DNA from: Aegilops tauschii subsp. strangulata
Taxonomy: Eukaryota > Streptophyta > Magnoliopsida > Poales > Poaceae
DNA: 64,000 nucleotides
Assembly (NCBI RefSeq): GCF_002575655.3
Contig: NC_053035.3
Span: forward strand, 376,193,792 to 376,257,791
Reading direction: 5' to 3'
The position numbers and the translations under genes are program-made. The number at the start of each line of letters is the position of its first letter. Positions within the stretch are counted from its first letter, which is position 1. The notes beneath the pieces are model-generated. The model made no database searches. It was not told the DNA's origin and worked only from the letters and a program-made list of their open reading frames with translations. Shown here piece by piece: positions 11,337 through 23,636 of the stretch.

Positions 11337-12924
11337 TGCTACCTCTTGAGCACTGCGTTGGTTTTCCCTTGAAGAGGAAAGGGTGATGCAGCAAAGTAGC
11401 GTAAGTATTTCCCTCAGTTTTTGAGAACCAAGGTATCAATCCAGTAGGAGGCTACGCGCGAGTCCCTCTCACCTACACAAAACAAATAAATCCTCGCAAC
11501 CAACGCGATAAGGGGTTGTCAATCCCTACACGGTCACTTACGAGAGTGAGATCTGATAGATATGATAGGATAATATTTTTGGTATTTTTATGATAAAGAT
11601 GCAAAGTAAAATAAAAGCAAAGTAAAAAGCAACAGAAATAACTAAGTGTTGGGAGATTAATATGACGAAGATAGACCCGGGGGCCATAGGTTTCACTAGT
11701 GGCTTCTCTCAAGAGAATAAGTATTTTACGGTGGGTGAACAAATTACTGTTGAGCAATTGATAGAATTGAGCATAGTTATGAGAATATCTAGGTATGATC
11801 ATGTATATAGGCATCACGTCCGAGACAAGTAGACCAACTCCTGCCTGCATCTACTACTATTACTCCACACATCGACCGCTATCCAGCATGCATCTAGAGT
11901 ATTAAGTTCATAAGAACAGAGTAACGCCTTAAGCAAGATGACATGATGTAGAGGGATAAATTCATGCAATATGATAAAAAAAACCATCTTGTTATCCTCG
12001 ATGGCAACAATACAATACATGCCTTGCTGCCCCTACTGTCACTGGGAAAGGACACCGCAAGATTGAACCCAAAGCTAAGCACTTCTCCCATTGCAAGAAA
12101 GATCAATCTAATAGGCCAAACCAAACTGATAATTCGAAGAGACTTGCAAAGATAACCAATCATACATAAAAGAATTCAGAGAAGATTCAAATATTGTTCA
12201 TAGATAAACTTGATCATAAACCCACAATTCATCGGTCTCAACAAACACACCGCAAAAAGAAGATTACATCGAATAGATCTCCACGAGAGAGGGGGAGAAC
12301 ATTGTATTGAGATCCAAAAAGAGAGAAGAAGCCATCTAGCTACTAACTATGGACCCGAAGGTCTGAGGTAAACTACTCACACTTCATCGGAGGGGCTATG
12401 GTATTGATGTAGAAGCCCTCCGTGATCGATGCCCCCTTCGGCGGAGCTCCGAAACAGGCCCCAAGATGGGATCTCGTGGGTACAGAAGGTTGCGGCAGTT
12501 GAATTAGGTTTTTGGCTCCGTATCTGATCGTTTGGGGGTACGTAGGTATATATAGGTGGAAGGAATACGTCGGTGGAGCAACATGGGGCCCACGAGGGTG
12601 GAGGGCGCGCCCTAGGGGGGGTAGGCGCGCCCCCTACCTCGTGGCTTCCTCGAAGCTTCCTTGACTTAGGGTCCAAGTCTCCTGGATCATGTTCGTTCCA
12701 AAAATCACGTTCCCGAAGGTTTCATTCCGTTTGGACTCCGTTTGATATTCTTTTTCTGCAAAACTCTGAAATAGGCAAAAAACAGCAATTCTGGGCTGGG
12801 CCTCCGGTTAATAGGTTAGTCCCAAAGATAACATAAAAGTGAATAATAAAGCCCATAATGTCCAAAACAGAAGATAATATAGCGTGGAGCAATCAAAAAT
12901 TATAGATACGTTGGAGACGTATCA
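11337..12924 (-). repeat. 3' LTR of element S (1588 bp)
   Basis: On the minus strand it begins TGATACGTCTCCAACGTATC at 12924 and ends GAGGTAGCA at 11337. A TATA box (TATATATA) is at 12547-12554. It differs from the other LTR at scattered positions only. Confidence 0.92.
12547..12554 (-). promoter_or_regulatory. TATA box in the 3' LTR of element S
   Basis: TATATATA, palindromic, followed on the minus strand by CCTACGTACC. The copy that would drive the element is at 19256-19263 in the 5' LTR. Confidence 0.6.
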
Positions 12925-15743
12925 AGCATCCCCAAGCTTAATTCCTGCTCGTCCTCGAGTAGGTAAATGATAAAAACAAAAAATTTGATGCGGAGTGCTA
13001 CTTGGCATAATTTCAATATAATTCTTCTTAATTGTGGTATGAATATTCAGATCCGAAAGATTCAAGATAAAAGTTCATATTGACATAAAAATAATAATAC
13101 TTCAAGCATACTAACTAAGCAATTATGTCCTCTCAAAATAACATGGCCAAAGAAAGTTCATCCCTACAAAATCATATAGTTTAGTCATGCTCCATTTTCG
13201 TCACACAAGAATTCTCTCATCATGCACAACCCCGATGACAAGCCAAGCAATTGTTTCATACTTTAGTAATCTCAAACTCATAAACCTTCACGCAATACAT
13301 GAGCGTGAGCCATGGACATAGTACTTTGGGTGGAATAGAGTATAATTATGGGGGTTATGTGGAGAAGACAAAAAAGGAGAAAGTCTCACATCAACGAGGC
13401 TAATCAATGAGCTATGGAGATGCCCATCGATTGATGTTAATGCAAGGAGTAGGGATTGCCATGCAACGGATGCACTAGAGCTATAAATATATGAAAGCTC
13501 AACAAAAGAAACTAAGTGGGTGTGCATCCAACTTGCTTGCTCATGAAGACCTAGGGCACTTGAGGAGGCCCATTGTTGGAATATACAAGCCAAGTTCTAT
13601 AATGAAAAATTCCCACTAGTATATGAAAGTGACAAAACAAGAGACTCTCGATCATGAAGATTATGGTGCTACTTTGAAGCACAAGTGTGGTAAAGGATAG
13701 TAACATTGTCCCTTCTCCCTTTTTCTCTCATTTTTTGGGTCTTCTTTTTTTATGGCCTTTCTCTCTCTTTTTTATTCCTCACTTGGGACAATGCTCTAGA
13801 AAATGATGATCATCACACATCTATTTATTTACAACTCAATGATTACAACTCGATAATAGAACAAAGTATGACTCTATATGAATGCCTCCGGCGGTGTACC
13901 GAGATATGCAATGAACCAAGAGTGCCATGTATGAAAGAATTATGAACGGTGGCTTTTCCACAAATACTATGTCAACTACATGATCATGCTAAGCAATATG
14001 ACTATGATGAACGTGTCATGATAAACGGAACGGTGGAAAGTTGCATGGCAATATATCTCGGAATGGCTATGGAAATGCCATAATAGGTAGGTATGGTGGC
14101 TTTTTTGAGGAAGATATAAGGAGGTTTATGTGTGAAAGAGCGTATCATATCACGGGGTTTGGATGTACCGGCGAAGTTTGCACCAACTCTCAATGTGAGA
14201 AAGGGCAACGCACGGTACCGAAGAGGCTAGCAATGATGGAAAGGTGAGAGTGCGTATAATTCATGGACTCAACATTAGTCATAAAGAACTCACATACTTA
14301 TTGCAAAAATCTACAAGTCATCAAAAACCAAGCACTACGCGCATGCTCCTAGGGGGGTAGATTGGTAGGAAAAGACCATCGCTCGTCCCCGACCGCCACT
14401 CATAAGGAGGACAATCGAAGAACACCTCATGTTTCAAATTTGTTACATAACGTTTACCATACGTGCATGCTACGGGACTTGCAAACTTCAACACAAGTAT
14501 TTCTCAAATTCACAACTACTCAACTAGCACGACTTTGATATTATTACCTCCATATCTCAAAACAATCATCAAGCATCAAACTTCTCTTAGTATTCAACAC
14601 ACTCATAAGAAAGTTTTTACTAATCTTGAATACCTAGCATATTAGGATTATTTAAACAAATTACCATGCTATTTAAGACTCTCAAAATAATCTAAGTGAA
14701 GCATGAGAGATCAATAGTTTCTATAAAACAAATCCACCACCGTGCTCTACAAGATATAAGTGAAATACTAGAGCAAAACTATATAACTCAAAAGATATAA
14801 GTGAAGCACATAGAGTATTCTAATAATTTCCGAATCATGTGTGTCTCTCTCAAAAGGTGTGTACAGAAAGGATGATTGTGGTAAACAAAAAGCAAATACT
14901 CAAATCATACAAGACGCTTCAAGCAAAACACATATCATGTGGTGAATAAAAATATAGCTCCAAGTAAAGTTACCGATGGAAGTAGACGAAAGAGGGGATG
15001 CCTTCCGGGGCATCCCCAAGCTTTGGCTTTTTGGTGTCCTTAGATTATCTTGAGGGTGTCATGGGCATCCCCAAGCTTAGGCTCTTTCCACTCCTTGTTC
15101 CATAATCCATCAAATCTTTCACCCAAAACTTGAAAACTTCACAACACAAAACTCAACAGAAATCTCGCGAGCTCCGTTAGCGAAAGAAAACAAAAGACCA
15201 CTTCAAGGTACTGTAATGAACTCATTCTTTATTTATATTGGTGTTAAGCCTACTGTATTCCAACTTCTGTATGGTTTATAAACTCTTTTACTAGCCATAG
15301 ATTCATCAAAATAAGCAAACAACACGCGAAAAACAGAATCTGTCAAAAACAGAACAGTGTGTAGTAATCTGTAACTAACGCAAACTTCTGGAACTCCAAA
15401 AAATCAGCCAAAATAGGACGACCTAGATAATTTGTTTATTGATCAGCAGCAATTGGAATCAATATTTTATCACGTTCTGGTGATTTTTAACAATTATTTT
15501 CGTGAACATAAAGTTTCTGGAAATTTCTGCAAGATCAAATAACTATCATCCAAGAAGATCCTATAGGTTTAACTTGGCACAAACACTAATTAAAACATAA
15601 AAACACATCTAACCAGAGTCTAGAACAAATATTTATTCCTAAACAGAAGCAAAAAGCAAAAAAAACTAAAAATAAAATTGGGTTGCCTCCCAACAAGCGC
15701 TATCGTTTAACGCCCCTAGCTAGGCATAAAAGCAAGGATAGAT
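12925..15743 (-). other. Non-coding interior of element S in place of pol
   Basis: This AT-rich stretch has no reverse transcriptase or integrase remnant that I can see. It is homologous to the E pieces at 3401-3808, 7919-8354 and 25359-26657. It contains the polypurine 14-mer GCATCCCCAAGCTT (plus strand) at 12926-12939, 15010-15023 and 15065-15078. ORFs at 13288-13593 and 14463-14645 have no known product. Confidence 0.75.
12926..12939 (-). promoter_or_regulatory. Polypurine tract of element S
   Basis: AAGCTTGGGGATGC on the minus strand lies two bases before the 3' LTR. It would prime plus-strand DNA. Identical copies occur further inside S and E. Confidence 0.7.
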
Positions 15744-17825
15744 CTAGGTATTGCCATCTTTGGTGGGCAACTCATAAGTGGCTCTCATAATAGATTCATA
15801 TGGTAATTTAACTTTCTTCCTAGGGAAGTGTTCCATGCCTTTCTTTAATGGAAATTGGAATCTAATATTCCCTTCCTTCATATCAATAATTGCACCAATC
15901 GTTCTAAGGAAAGGTCTACCAAGAATAATAGGACATGAAGGATTGCAATCTATATCAAGAACGCTAAAATCTACGGGCACATAGTTTCTATTAGCAACAA
16001 TAAGAACATCATTAATTCTTCCCATAGGTTTCTTAATAGTGGAATCCGCAAGGTGCAAGTTTAGAGAGCAATCATCAAAATCACGGAAACCTAGCAAATC
16101 ACATAAAGTCTTTGGAATCGTGGAAACACTAGCACCCAAATCACACAAAGCATAGCATTCATGATCTTTAATCTTAATTTTAATAGTAGGTTCCCACTCA
16201 TCATAAAGTTTTCTAGGGATAGAAACTTCCAACTCAAGTTTTTCTTCATAAGATTGCATCAAAGCATCAACAATATGTTTGGTAAAAGCTTTATTTTGAC
16301 TATAAGCATGAGGAGAATTTAGCACGGATTGCAACAAGGAAATACAATCTATCAAAGAGAAATTATCATAATTAAATTCCTTGAAATCCAAAATAGTGGG
16401 TTTATTAATATCTAGGGTCTGGTTCTCTTCAATCCCACTTTTATCGATTTTAGCATCAAGATCTAAAAACTCCAAATTTTTGGAACGCCTTCTAGGTAAA
16501 GGTGGATCATATTCAGTCCCATCATTATCAAGATTCATATTGCAAAACAAAGAATTAATAGGGGACACATCAATAACTTTTAGATCTTCATCTTTATTCT
16601 CATAAAAATTTGAAGAACACGCTTTCATAAAGCAATCTTTCTTAGCACGCATCCTAGCGGTTCTTTCTTTGCACTCATCAATGGAAATTCTCATGGCTTT
16701 GAGAGACTCATTGATACCATGCTTAGGTGTAATAGATCTAAGTTTCAAAGAATCAACATCAAGAGAAATTCTATCAATGTTCCTAGACAATTCATCAACT
16801 TTAAGCAATTTCTCTTCAAGCAAAGCATTGAAATTCTTTTGCGAATTCATAAACTCTTTAACAGTAGTCTCAAATTCAGAGGGCATCTTATTAAAATTTC
16901 CATAAGAATTGTTGTAGGAATTACCATAATTATTATAGGAATTGCTAGGATAAGGCCTAGGATTAAAGTTTCCTCTATACGCGTTGTTACCAAAATTATT
17001 CCTACCAACAAAATTCACATCCATAGATTCATTATTATTCTCAATCAAAGTAGACAAAGGCATATCATTAGGATCAGAAGAAGCACTCTTAGTAGCAAAT
17101 AATTTCATAAGTTCATCCATCTTTCCACTCAAAACATTAATTTCTTCTATCGCATGCACTTTTTTATTAGAAGATCTTTCAGTGTGCCATTGAGAATAAT
17201 TAACCATAATATTATCTAGGAGTTTAGTAGCTTCTCCTAAAGTGATTTCCATAAAAGTGCCTCCCGCGGCCGAATCTAAAAGATTTCTAGAAGCAAAATT
17301 CAATCCGGCATAAAAAATTTGTATAATCATCCACAAATTCAAACCATGAGTAGGGCAATTACGTATCATTAATTTCATCCTCTCCCAAGCTTGTGCAACA
17401 TGTTCATGATCAAGTTGCTTAAAATTCATAATATCGTTTCTAAGAGAGATGATCTTAGCGGGAGGAAAATACTTAGAGATAAAAGCATCTTTGCACTTAT
17501 TCCAAGAATCAATACTATTTTTAGGCATACACGAAAACCAAGCTTTAGCACGATCTCTAAGCGAAAAAGGAAATAGCTTAAATTTAACAATATCATTGTC
17601 CACATCTTTCTTCTTTTGCATATCACACAAATCAACAAAGCTATTTAGATGAGTAGCGGCATCTTCACTAGGAAGGCCGGCGAATTGATCTTTCATGACA
17701 AGATTCAACAAAGCAGCATTGATTTCACAAGATTCAGTATCGATAAGAGGAGCAATCGGAGTGCTAAGGAAATCATTATTGTTGGTATTGGTAAAGTCAC
17801 ACAATTTGGTATTATCTTGAGCCAT
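15744..17825 (-). CDS. gag: Gag-protease polyprotein of Athila-type element S, intact 693 aa
   Basis: The ORF starts at ATG 17823-17825 (MAQDNTK...) and is uninterrupted for 693 residues. The gag core (about residues 50-220) has the Athila-type motifs FPFSLRDRAKAWF and NSIDSWNKCKDAFISKYFP. A long Asn/Gly/Tyr-rich tract at about residues 280-320 is followed by a coiled-coil-like region. The C-terminal third holds an aspartic protease with CDLGASVSTIP (about residue 570) and the flap/ILGRPFL motif near residue 650. The usual continuation into reverse transcriptase is missing and the frame ends with a stop after LPTKDGNT. Gag forms particles and the protease cleaves it. An open frame this long in a transposon suggests recent activity or selection for helping other elements move. 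Confidence 0.88.
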   Translation of the reverse strand: MAQDNTKLCDFTNTNNNDFLSTPIAPLIDTESCEINAALLNLVMKDQFAGLPSEDAATHLNSFVDLCDMQKKKDVDNDIVKFKLFPFSLRDRAKAWFSCMPKNSIDSWNKCKDAFISKYFPPAKIISLRNDIMNFKQLDHEHVAQAWERMKLMIRNCPTHGLNLWMIIQIFYAGLNFASRNLLDSAAGGTFMEITLGEATKLLDNIMVNYSQWHTERSSNKKVHAIEEINVLSGKMDELMKLFATKSASSDPNDMPLSTLIENNNESMDVNFVGRNNFGNNAYRGNFNPRPYPSNSYNNYGNSYNNSYGNFNKMPSEFETTVKEFMNSQKNFNALLEEKLLKVDELSRNIDRISLDVDSLKLRSITPKHGINESLKAMRISIDECKERTARMRAKKDCFMKACSSNFYENKDEDLKVIDVSPINSLFCNMNLDNDGTEYDPPLPRRRSKNLEFLDLDAKIDKSGIEENQTLDINKPTILDFKEFNYDNFSLIDCISLLQSVLNSPHAYSQNKAFTKHIVDALMQSYEEKLELEVSIPRKLYDEWEPTIKIKIKDHECYALCDLGASVSTIPKTLCDLLGFRDFDDCSLNLHLADSTIKKPMGRINDVLIVANRNYVPVDFSVLDIDCNPSCPIILGRPFLRTIGAIIDMKEGNIRFQFPLKKGMEHFPRKKVKLPYESIMRATYELPTKDGNT

Positions 17826-18015
17826 CGTGACAAACAAGCAATCCAACACACGAGCAAACGAGAAACAAGCGAAAAAGAGGCGAACGAAAAAGAGAGGGTG
17901 AATAAAACGGCAAGGGTGAAGTGGGGGAGAGGAAAACGAGAGGCAAATGGCAAATAATGTAATGCGGGAGATAAGGGTTTGTGATGGGTACTTGGTATGT
18001 TGACTTTTGCGTAGA

Positions 18016-18034
18016 CCTCCCCAGCAACGGCGCC
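18016..18034 (-). promoter_or_regulatory. Primer-binding site of element S, tRNA-Asp type
   Basis: On the minus strand, 12 bases after the 5' LTR, the sequence reads TGGCGCCGTTGCTGGGGAG. This fits the 3' end of tRNA-Asp as used by Athila-type elements, with one change from the usual CCGGGG. Confidence 0.75.
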
Positions 18035-18046
18035 AGAAATCCTTCT

Positions 18047-19634
18047 TGCTACCTCTTGAGCACTGCGTTGGTTTCCCTTGAAGAGGAAAGGGCGATACAA
18101 CAAAGTAGCGTAAGTATTTCCCTCAGTTTTTTAGAACCAAGGTATCAATCCAGTAGGAGGCTACGCGCGAGTCCCTCGCACCTACACAAAACAAATAAAT
18201 CCTCGCAACCAACGCGATAAGGGGTTGTTAATCCCTACACGGTCACTTACGAGAGTGAGATCTGATAGATATGATAGGATAATATTTTTGGTATTTTTAT
18301 GATAAAGATGCAAAGTAAAATAAAAGCAAAGTAAAAAGCAACAGAAATAACTAAGTGTTGGGAGATTAATATGACGAATATAGACTCGGGGGCCATAGGT
18401 TTCACTAGTGGCTTCTCTCAAGAGCATAAGTATTTTTACGGTGGGTGAACAAATTACTGTTGAGCAATTGACATAATTGAGCATAGTTATGAGAATATCT
18501 AGGTATGATCATGTATATAGGCATCACGTCCGAGACAAGTAGACCGACTCCTGCCTGCATCTACTACTATTACTCCACACATCGACCGCTATCCAGCATG
18601 CATCTAGAGTATTAAGTTCATAAGAACAGAGTAACGCCTTAAGCAAGATAACATGATGTAGAGGGATAAATTCATGCAATATGATAAAAAAAACATCTGG
18701 TTATCCTCGATGGCAACAATACAATACGTGCCTTGCTGCCCCTACTGTCACTGGGAAAGGACACCGCAAGATTGAACCCAAAGCTAAGCACTTCTCCCAT
18801 TGCAAGAAAGATCAATCTAGTAGGCCAAACCAAACTGATAATTCGAAGAGACTTGCAAAGATAACCAATCATACATAAAACAATTCAGGGAAGATTCAAA
18901 TATTGTTCATAGATAAACTTGATCATAAACCCACAATTCATCGGTCTCAACAAACATACCGCAAAAAGAAGATTACATCGAATAGATCTCCACGAGAGAG
19001 GGGGAGAACATTGTATTGAGATCCAAAAAGAGAGAAGAAGCCATCTAGCTACTAACTATGGACCCGAAGGTCTGAGGTAAACTACTCACACTTCATCGGA
19101 GGGGCTATGGTGTTGATGTAGAAGCCCTCCATGATCGATGCCCCCTCCGGCGGAGCTCCGGAACAGGCCCCAAGATGGGATCTCGTGGGTACAGAAGGTT
19201 GCGGCGGTGGAATTAGGTTTTTGGCTCCGTATCTGATCGTTTGGGGGTACGTAGGTATATATAGGAGGAAGGAGTAAGTAGGTGGCGCAACGTGGGGCCC
19301 ACGAGGGTGGAGGGCGCGCCCTAGGGGGATAGGCGCGCCCCCTACCTCGTGGCTTCATCGAAGCTTCCTTGACTTAGGGTCCAAGTCTCCTGGATCATGT
19401 TCGTTCCAAAAATCACGTTCCTGAAGGTTTCATTCCGTTTGGACTCCGTTTGATATTCTTTTTCTGCAAAACTCTGAAATAGGCAAAAAAACAGCAATTC
19501 TGGGTTGGGCCTCCGGTTAATAGGTTAGTCCCAAAAATAATATAAAAGTGAATAATAAAGCCCAATAATGTCCAAAACAGAAGATAATATAGCATGGAGC
19601 AATCAAAAATTATAGATACGTTGGAGACGTATCA
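18047..19634 (-). repeat. 5' LTR of element S (1588 bp)
   Basis: Same ends as the 3' LTR, with a TATA box at 19256-19263. It adjoins the target duplication TTGTT at 19635-19639 and interrupts Copia gag. Differences from the partner LTR are few and scattered, consistent with a young insertion, but I did not count them. Confidence 0.92.
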
Positions 19635-20551
19635 TTGTTCCGTTGAATTTTAATGCGTTCCTAGACAAAGCTAAGTTCAAAGATGATGGCAGCAACTACA
19701 TGGATTGGGTCCGCAACTTGAGGATTATCCTCATTGCTGCACAGAAGAATTACGTCCTAGAAGCACCGCTAGGTGCCGAACCCGCTGCAGGAGCAACGCC
19801 AGATGTTATGAACGTCTGGCAGAGCAAAGCTGATGACTACTCGATAGTTCAGTGTGCCATGCTTTACAGCTTAGAACCGGGACTTCAACGACATTTTGAA
19901 CGTCATGGAGCATATGAGATGTTCCAGGAGTTGAAGTTAATATTTCATGCAAATGCCCGGATTGAGAGATATGAAGTCTCCAATAAGTTCTACAGCTGCG
20001 AGATGGAGGAGAATGGTTCTGTCAGTGAGCATATACTCAAAATGTCTGGGTATAACAATCACTTGATTCAACTAGGAGTTAATCTTCCTGATGATAGTGT
20101 CATTGACAGAATTCTTCAATCACTGCCACCAAGCTACAAGAGTTTCGTGATGAACTATAACATGCAAGGGATGGATAAGACAATTCTCGAGCTCTTTGCA
20201 ATGCTAAAGGCTGTGGAGGTAGAAATCAAGAAGGAGCATCAAGTGTTGATGGTCAAAAAGACCACCAGTTTCAAGAAAAAGGGTAACGGGAAGAAGGGGA
20301 ACTTCAAGAAGAACGGCAAACAGGTTGCTGCTCAAGTGAAGAAGCCCAAGTCTGGACCTAAGCCTGAGACTGAGTGCTTCTACTGCAAAGGGACTGGTCA
20401 CTGGAAGCAGAACTACCCCAAGTATTTGGCGGATAAGAAGGATGGCAAGGTGAACAAAGGTATATGTGATATACATGTTATTGATGTGTACCTTACTAAT
20501 GCTCGCAGTAGTACCTGGGTATTTGATACTGGTTCTGTTGCTAATATTTGA

Positions 20552-23500
20552 AACTCAAAACAGGGACTACAGATTAAGCGAAGATTGGCTAAGGACGAGG
20601 TGACGATGCGCGTGGGAAATGCTTCAAAAGTCGATGTGATCGCGGTCGGCACGCTACCTCTACATCTACCTTCGGGATTAGTTTTAGACCTGAATAATTG
20701 TTATTTTGTGCCAGCGTTAAGCATGAACATTATATCAGGATCTTGTTTGATGCGAGACAGTTATTCATTTAAATCAGAGAATAATGGTTGTTCTATTTAT
20801 ATAAGTAATATCTTTTATGTTCATGCACCCTTGAAGAGTGGTCTATTCTTGTTGAATCTCGATAGTAGTGACACACATATTCATAATATTGAAGCCAAAA
20901 GATGCAGAGTTGATAATGATAGTGCAACATATTTGTGGCACTGCCGTTTAGGTCATATTGGTGTAAAGCGCATGAAGAAACTCCATTCTGATGGATTTTT
21001 GGAATCACTTGATTATGAATCACTTGGTACTTGCGAACCATGCCTCATGGGCAAGATGACTAAAACTCCGTTCTCCGGAACAATGGAGCGAGCAACAGAT
21101 TTGTTAGAAATCATACATACTGATGTATGTGGTCCGATGAATGTTGAGGCTCGCGGCGGGTATCGTTATTTTCTCACCTTCACAGATGATTTGAGAAGAT
21201 ATGGGTATATCTACTTGATGAAGCATAAGTCTGAAACATTTGAAAAGTTCAAAGAATTTCAGAGTGAAGTGTAAAATCATCGTAACAAGAAAATAAAGTT
21301 TCTACGATCTGATCGTGGAGGAGAATATTTGAGTTATGAGTTTGGTCTTCATTTGAAACAATGCAGAATAGTTTCGCAACTCACGCCACCCGGAACACCA
21401 CAACGTAATGGTGTGTCCAAACGTCGTAATCGTACTTTACTAGATATAGTGCGATCTATGATGTCTTTTACTGATTTACCGCTATCGTTTTGAGGTTATG
21501 CTTTAGAGACGGTTGCATTCACGTTAAATAGGGCACCATCTAAATCCGTTGAGATGACACCCTTATGAACTGTGGTTTGGCAAGAAACCCAAGTTGTCGT
21601 TTCTTAAAGTTTGGGGCTGCGATGCTTATGTGAAAAAGCTTCAACCTGATAAGCTCGAACCCAAATCGAAGAAATGGGTCTTCATAGGATACCCAAAGGA
21701 GACTGTTGGGTACACCTTTTATCACAGATCCGAAGGCAAGACATTGGTTGCTAAGAATGGATCCTTTCTAGAGAAGGAGTTTCTCTCGAAAGAAGTGAGT
21801 GGGAGGAAAGTAGAACTTGATGAGGTAACTATACCTGTTCCCTTATTGGAAAGTAGTTCATCACAGAAATCTGTTCCTGTGACTTCTACACCAATTAGTG
21901 AGGAAGCTAATGATGATGATCATGTAACTTCAGATCAAGTTACTACCGAACCTCGTAGGTCAACCAGAGTAAGATCTGCACCAGAGTGGTACGGTAATCC
22001 AGTTCTGGAGGTCATGTTACTTTACCATGACGAACCTACAAACTATAAGGAAGAGATGATGAGCCCAGATTCCGCGAAATGGCTTGAGGCCATGAAATCT
22101 GAGATGGGATCCATGTATGAGAACAAAGTGTGGACTTTGGTTGACTTGTCTGATGATCGGCAAGCCATCGAGAATAAATGGATCCTCAAGAAGAAGACTG
22201 ACGCTGACGGTAATGTTACTGTCTACAAAGCTCGACTTGTTGCGAAAGGTTTTCGACAAGTTCAAGGAGTTGACTACGATGAGACCTTCTCACCCGTAGC
22301 GATGCTTAAGTCCATTCGAATCATGTTAGCAATTGCCGCATTTTATGATTATGAAATTTGGCAAATGGATGTAAAGACTGCATTCCTGAATGGATTTCTG
22401 GAAGAAGAGTTGTATATGATGCAACCTGAAGGTTTTATCGATCCAAAGGATGCTAACAAAGTGTGCAAGCTCCAGCGATCCATTTATGGACTGGTGCAAG
22501 CATCTCGGAGTTGGAATAAACGTTTTGATAGTGTGATCAAAGCATATGGTTTTATACAGACTTTTGGAGAAGCCTGTATTTACAAGAAAGTGAGTGGGAG
22601 CTCTGTAGCATTTCTAATATTATATGTGGATGACATATTGTTGATTGGAAATGATATAGAATTTCTGGATAGCATAAAAGGATACTTCAATAAGAGCTTT
22701 TCAATGAAAGACCTCGGTGAAGCTGCTTATATATTGGGCATCAAGATCTATAGAGATAGATCAAGACGCTTAATTGGACTTTCACAAAGCACATACCTTG
22801 ATAAAGTTTTGAAGAAGTTCAAAATGGATCAAGCAAAGAAAGGGTTCTTGCCTGTGTTACAAGGTGTGAAGTTGAGTCAGACTCAATGCCCGACCACTGT
22901 AGAAGATAGAGAGAAAATGAAAGGTGTTCCCTATGCTTCAGCCATAGGCTCTATCATGTATGCACGCTGTGTACCAGACCTGATGTGTGCCTTGGTATCA
23001 GTTTAGCAGGGAGGTACCAAAGTAATCCAGGAGTGGATCACTGGACAGCAGTCAAGAACATCCTAAAATACCTGAAAAGGACTAAGGATATGTTTCTCGT
23101 TTATGGAGGTGACAAAAGCTCATCGTAAATGGTTACGTCGATGCAAGCTTTGACACTGATCCGGATGACTCTAAGTCACAAACCGGATACGTGTTTATAT
23201 TGAACGGTGGAGCTGTCAGTTGGTGCAGTTCTAAGCAGAGCGTCGTGGCGGGATCTACGTGTGAAGCGGAGTACATAGCTGCTTCGGAAGCAGCAAATGA
23301 AGGAGTCTGGATGAAGGAGTTCATATCCGATCTAGGTGTCATACCTAATGCATCGGGTCCAATGAAAATCTTTTGTGACAATACTGGTGCAATTGCCTTG
23401 GCAAAGGAATCCAGATTTCACAAGAGAACCAAGCACATCAAGAGACGCTTCAATTCCATCCGCGATCAAGTCAAGGAGGGAGCATAGAGATTTGCAAGAT

Positions 23501-23600
23501 ACATATGGATCTGAATGTTGCAGACCCGTTAACTAAGCCTCTCTCACGAGCAAAACATGATCAACACCAAGACTCCATGGGTGTTAGAATCATTACTGTG
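20552..23600 (+). pseudogene. pol: Copia pol: protease, integrase, reverse transcriptase, RNase H (decayed)
   Basis: Order and motifs are typical of Copia. The integrase zinc finger (HCRLGH...CEPCLMGK) lies at about 20940-21050 and the catalytic core (HTDVCGP, FTDD) at about 21115-21195. The reverse transcriptase has QMDVKTAFLNG (about 22360) and the active-site YVDD (22623-22634). RNase H contains AGSTCEAEYIAASEA (about 23250). Damage is extensive: TAA at 21272-21274, TGA at 21491-21493, a one-base insertion near 21555, a frameshift near 23000, another near 23125, and one near 23484. The longest intact piece is 21594-23006. The protein would reverse transcribe and integrate the element; this copy cannot. 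Confidence 0.9.
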
Positions 23601-23622
23601 TAATCTAGATTATTGACTCTAG

Positions 23623-23636
23623 TTCAAGTGGGAGAC
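23623..23636 (+). promoter_or_regulatory. Polypurine tract of Copia element C
   Basis: TTCAAGTGGGAGAC directly precedes the 3' LTR. The purine run AAGTGGGAGA is in the position and form used to prime plus-strand DNA in BARE-group elements. Confidence 0.75.

Larger units (their letters stand above)
11337..19634 (-). mobile_element. Athila-type Gypsy element S (Sabrina-like), gag-protease only
   Basis: Two LTRs of equal length (11337-12924 and 18047-19634, 1588 bp each) flank a 5.1 kb interior on the minus strand. A perfect target duplication TTGTT lies at 11332-11336 and 19635-19639. The primer-binding site is of tRNA-Asp type and the polypurine tract adjoins the left LTR. The interior encodes only gag and protease (15744-17825); about 2.8 kb of non-coding sequence takes the place of reverse transcriptase and integrase. 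It must rely on a related autonomous element. The layout resembles Sabrina of wheat and barley. Confidence 0.9.
11319..20551 (+). pseudogene. gag: Copia gag and protease start, split by element S
   Basis: Gag begins at ATG 11319-11321. After six codons (to 11336) element S interrupts it. The frame resumes at 19640 once one TTGTT duplication is discounted and runs to a TGA at 20549-20551. Visible parts are a Copia gag core (19650-20220), a Lys-rich basic tract (about 20250-20360), and a zinc knuckle at about 20375-20420 that reads CFYCKGTGHWKQNY, so the last Cys of the C-x2-C-x4-H-x4-C signature is Tyr. The protease motif WVFDTGS follows at about 20517. The stop is four residues after that motif. 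Gag would package element RNA in cytoplasmic particles. The insertion, lost Cys and stop make it non-functional. Confidence 0.9.

Noticed and set aside
16719..17102. Ile-rich plus-strand ORF
   Set aside because: Antisense of the gag frame of S.
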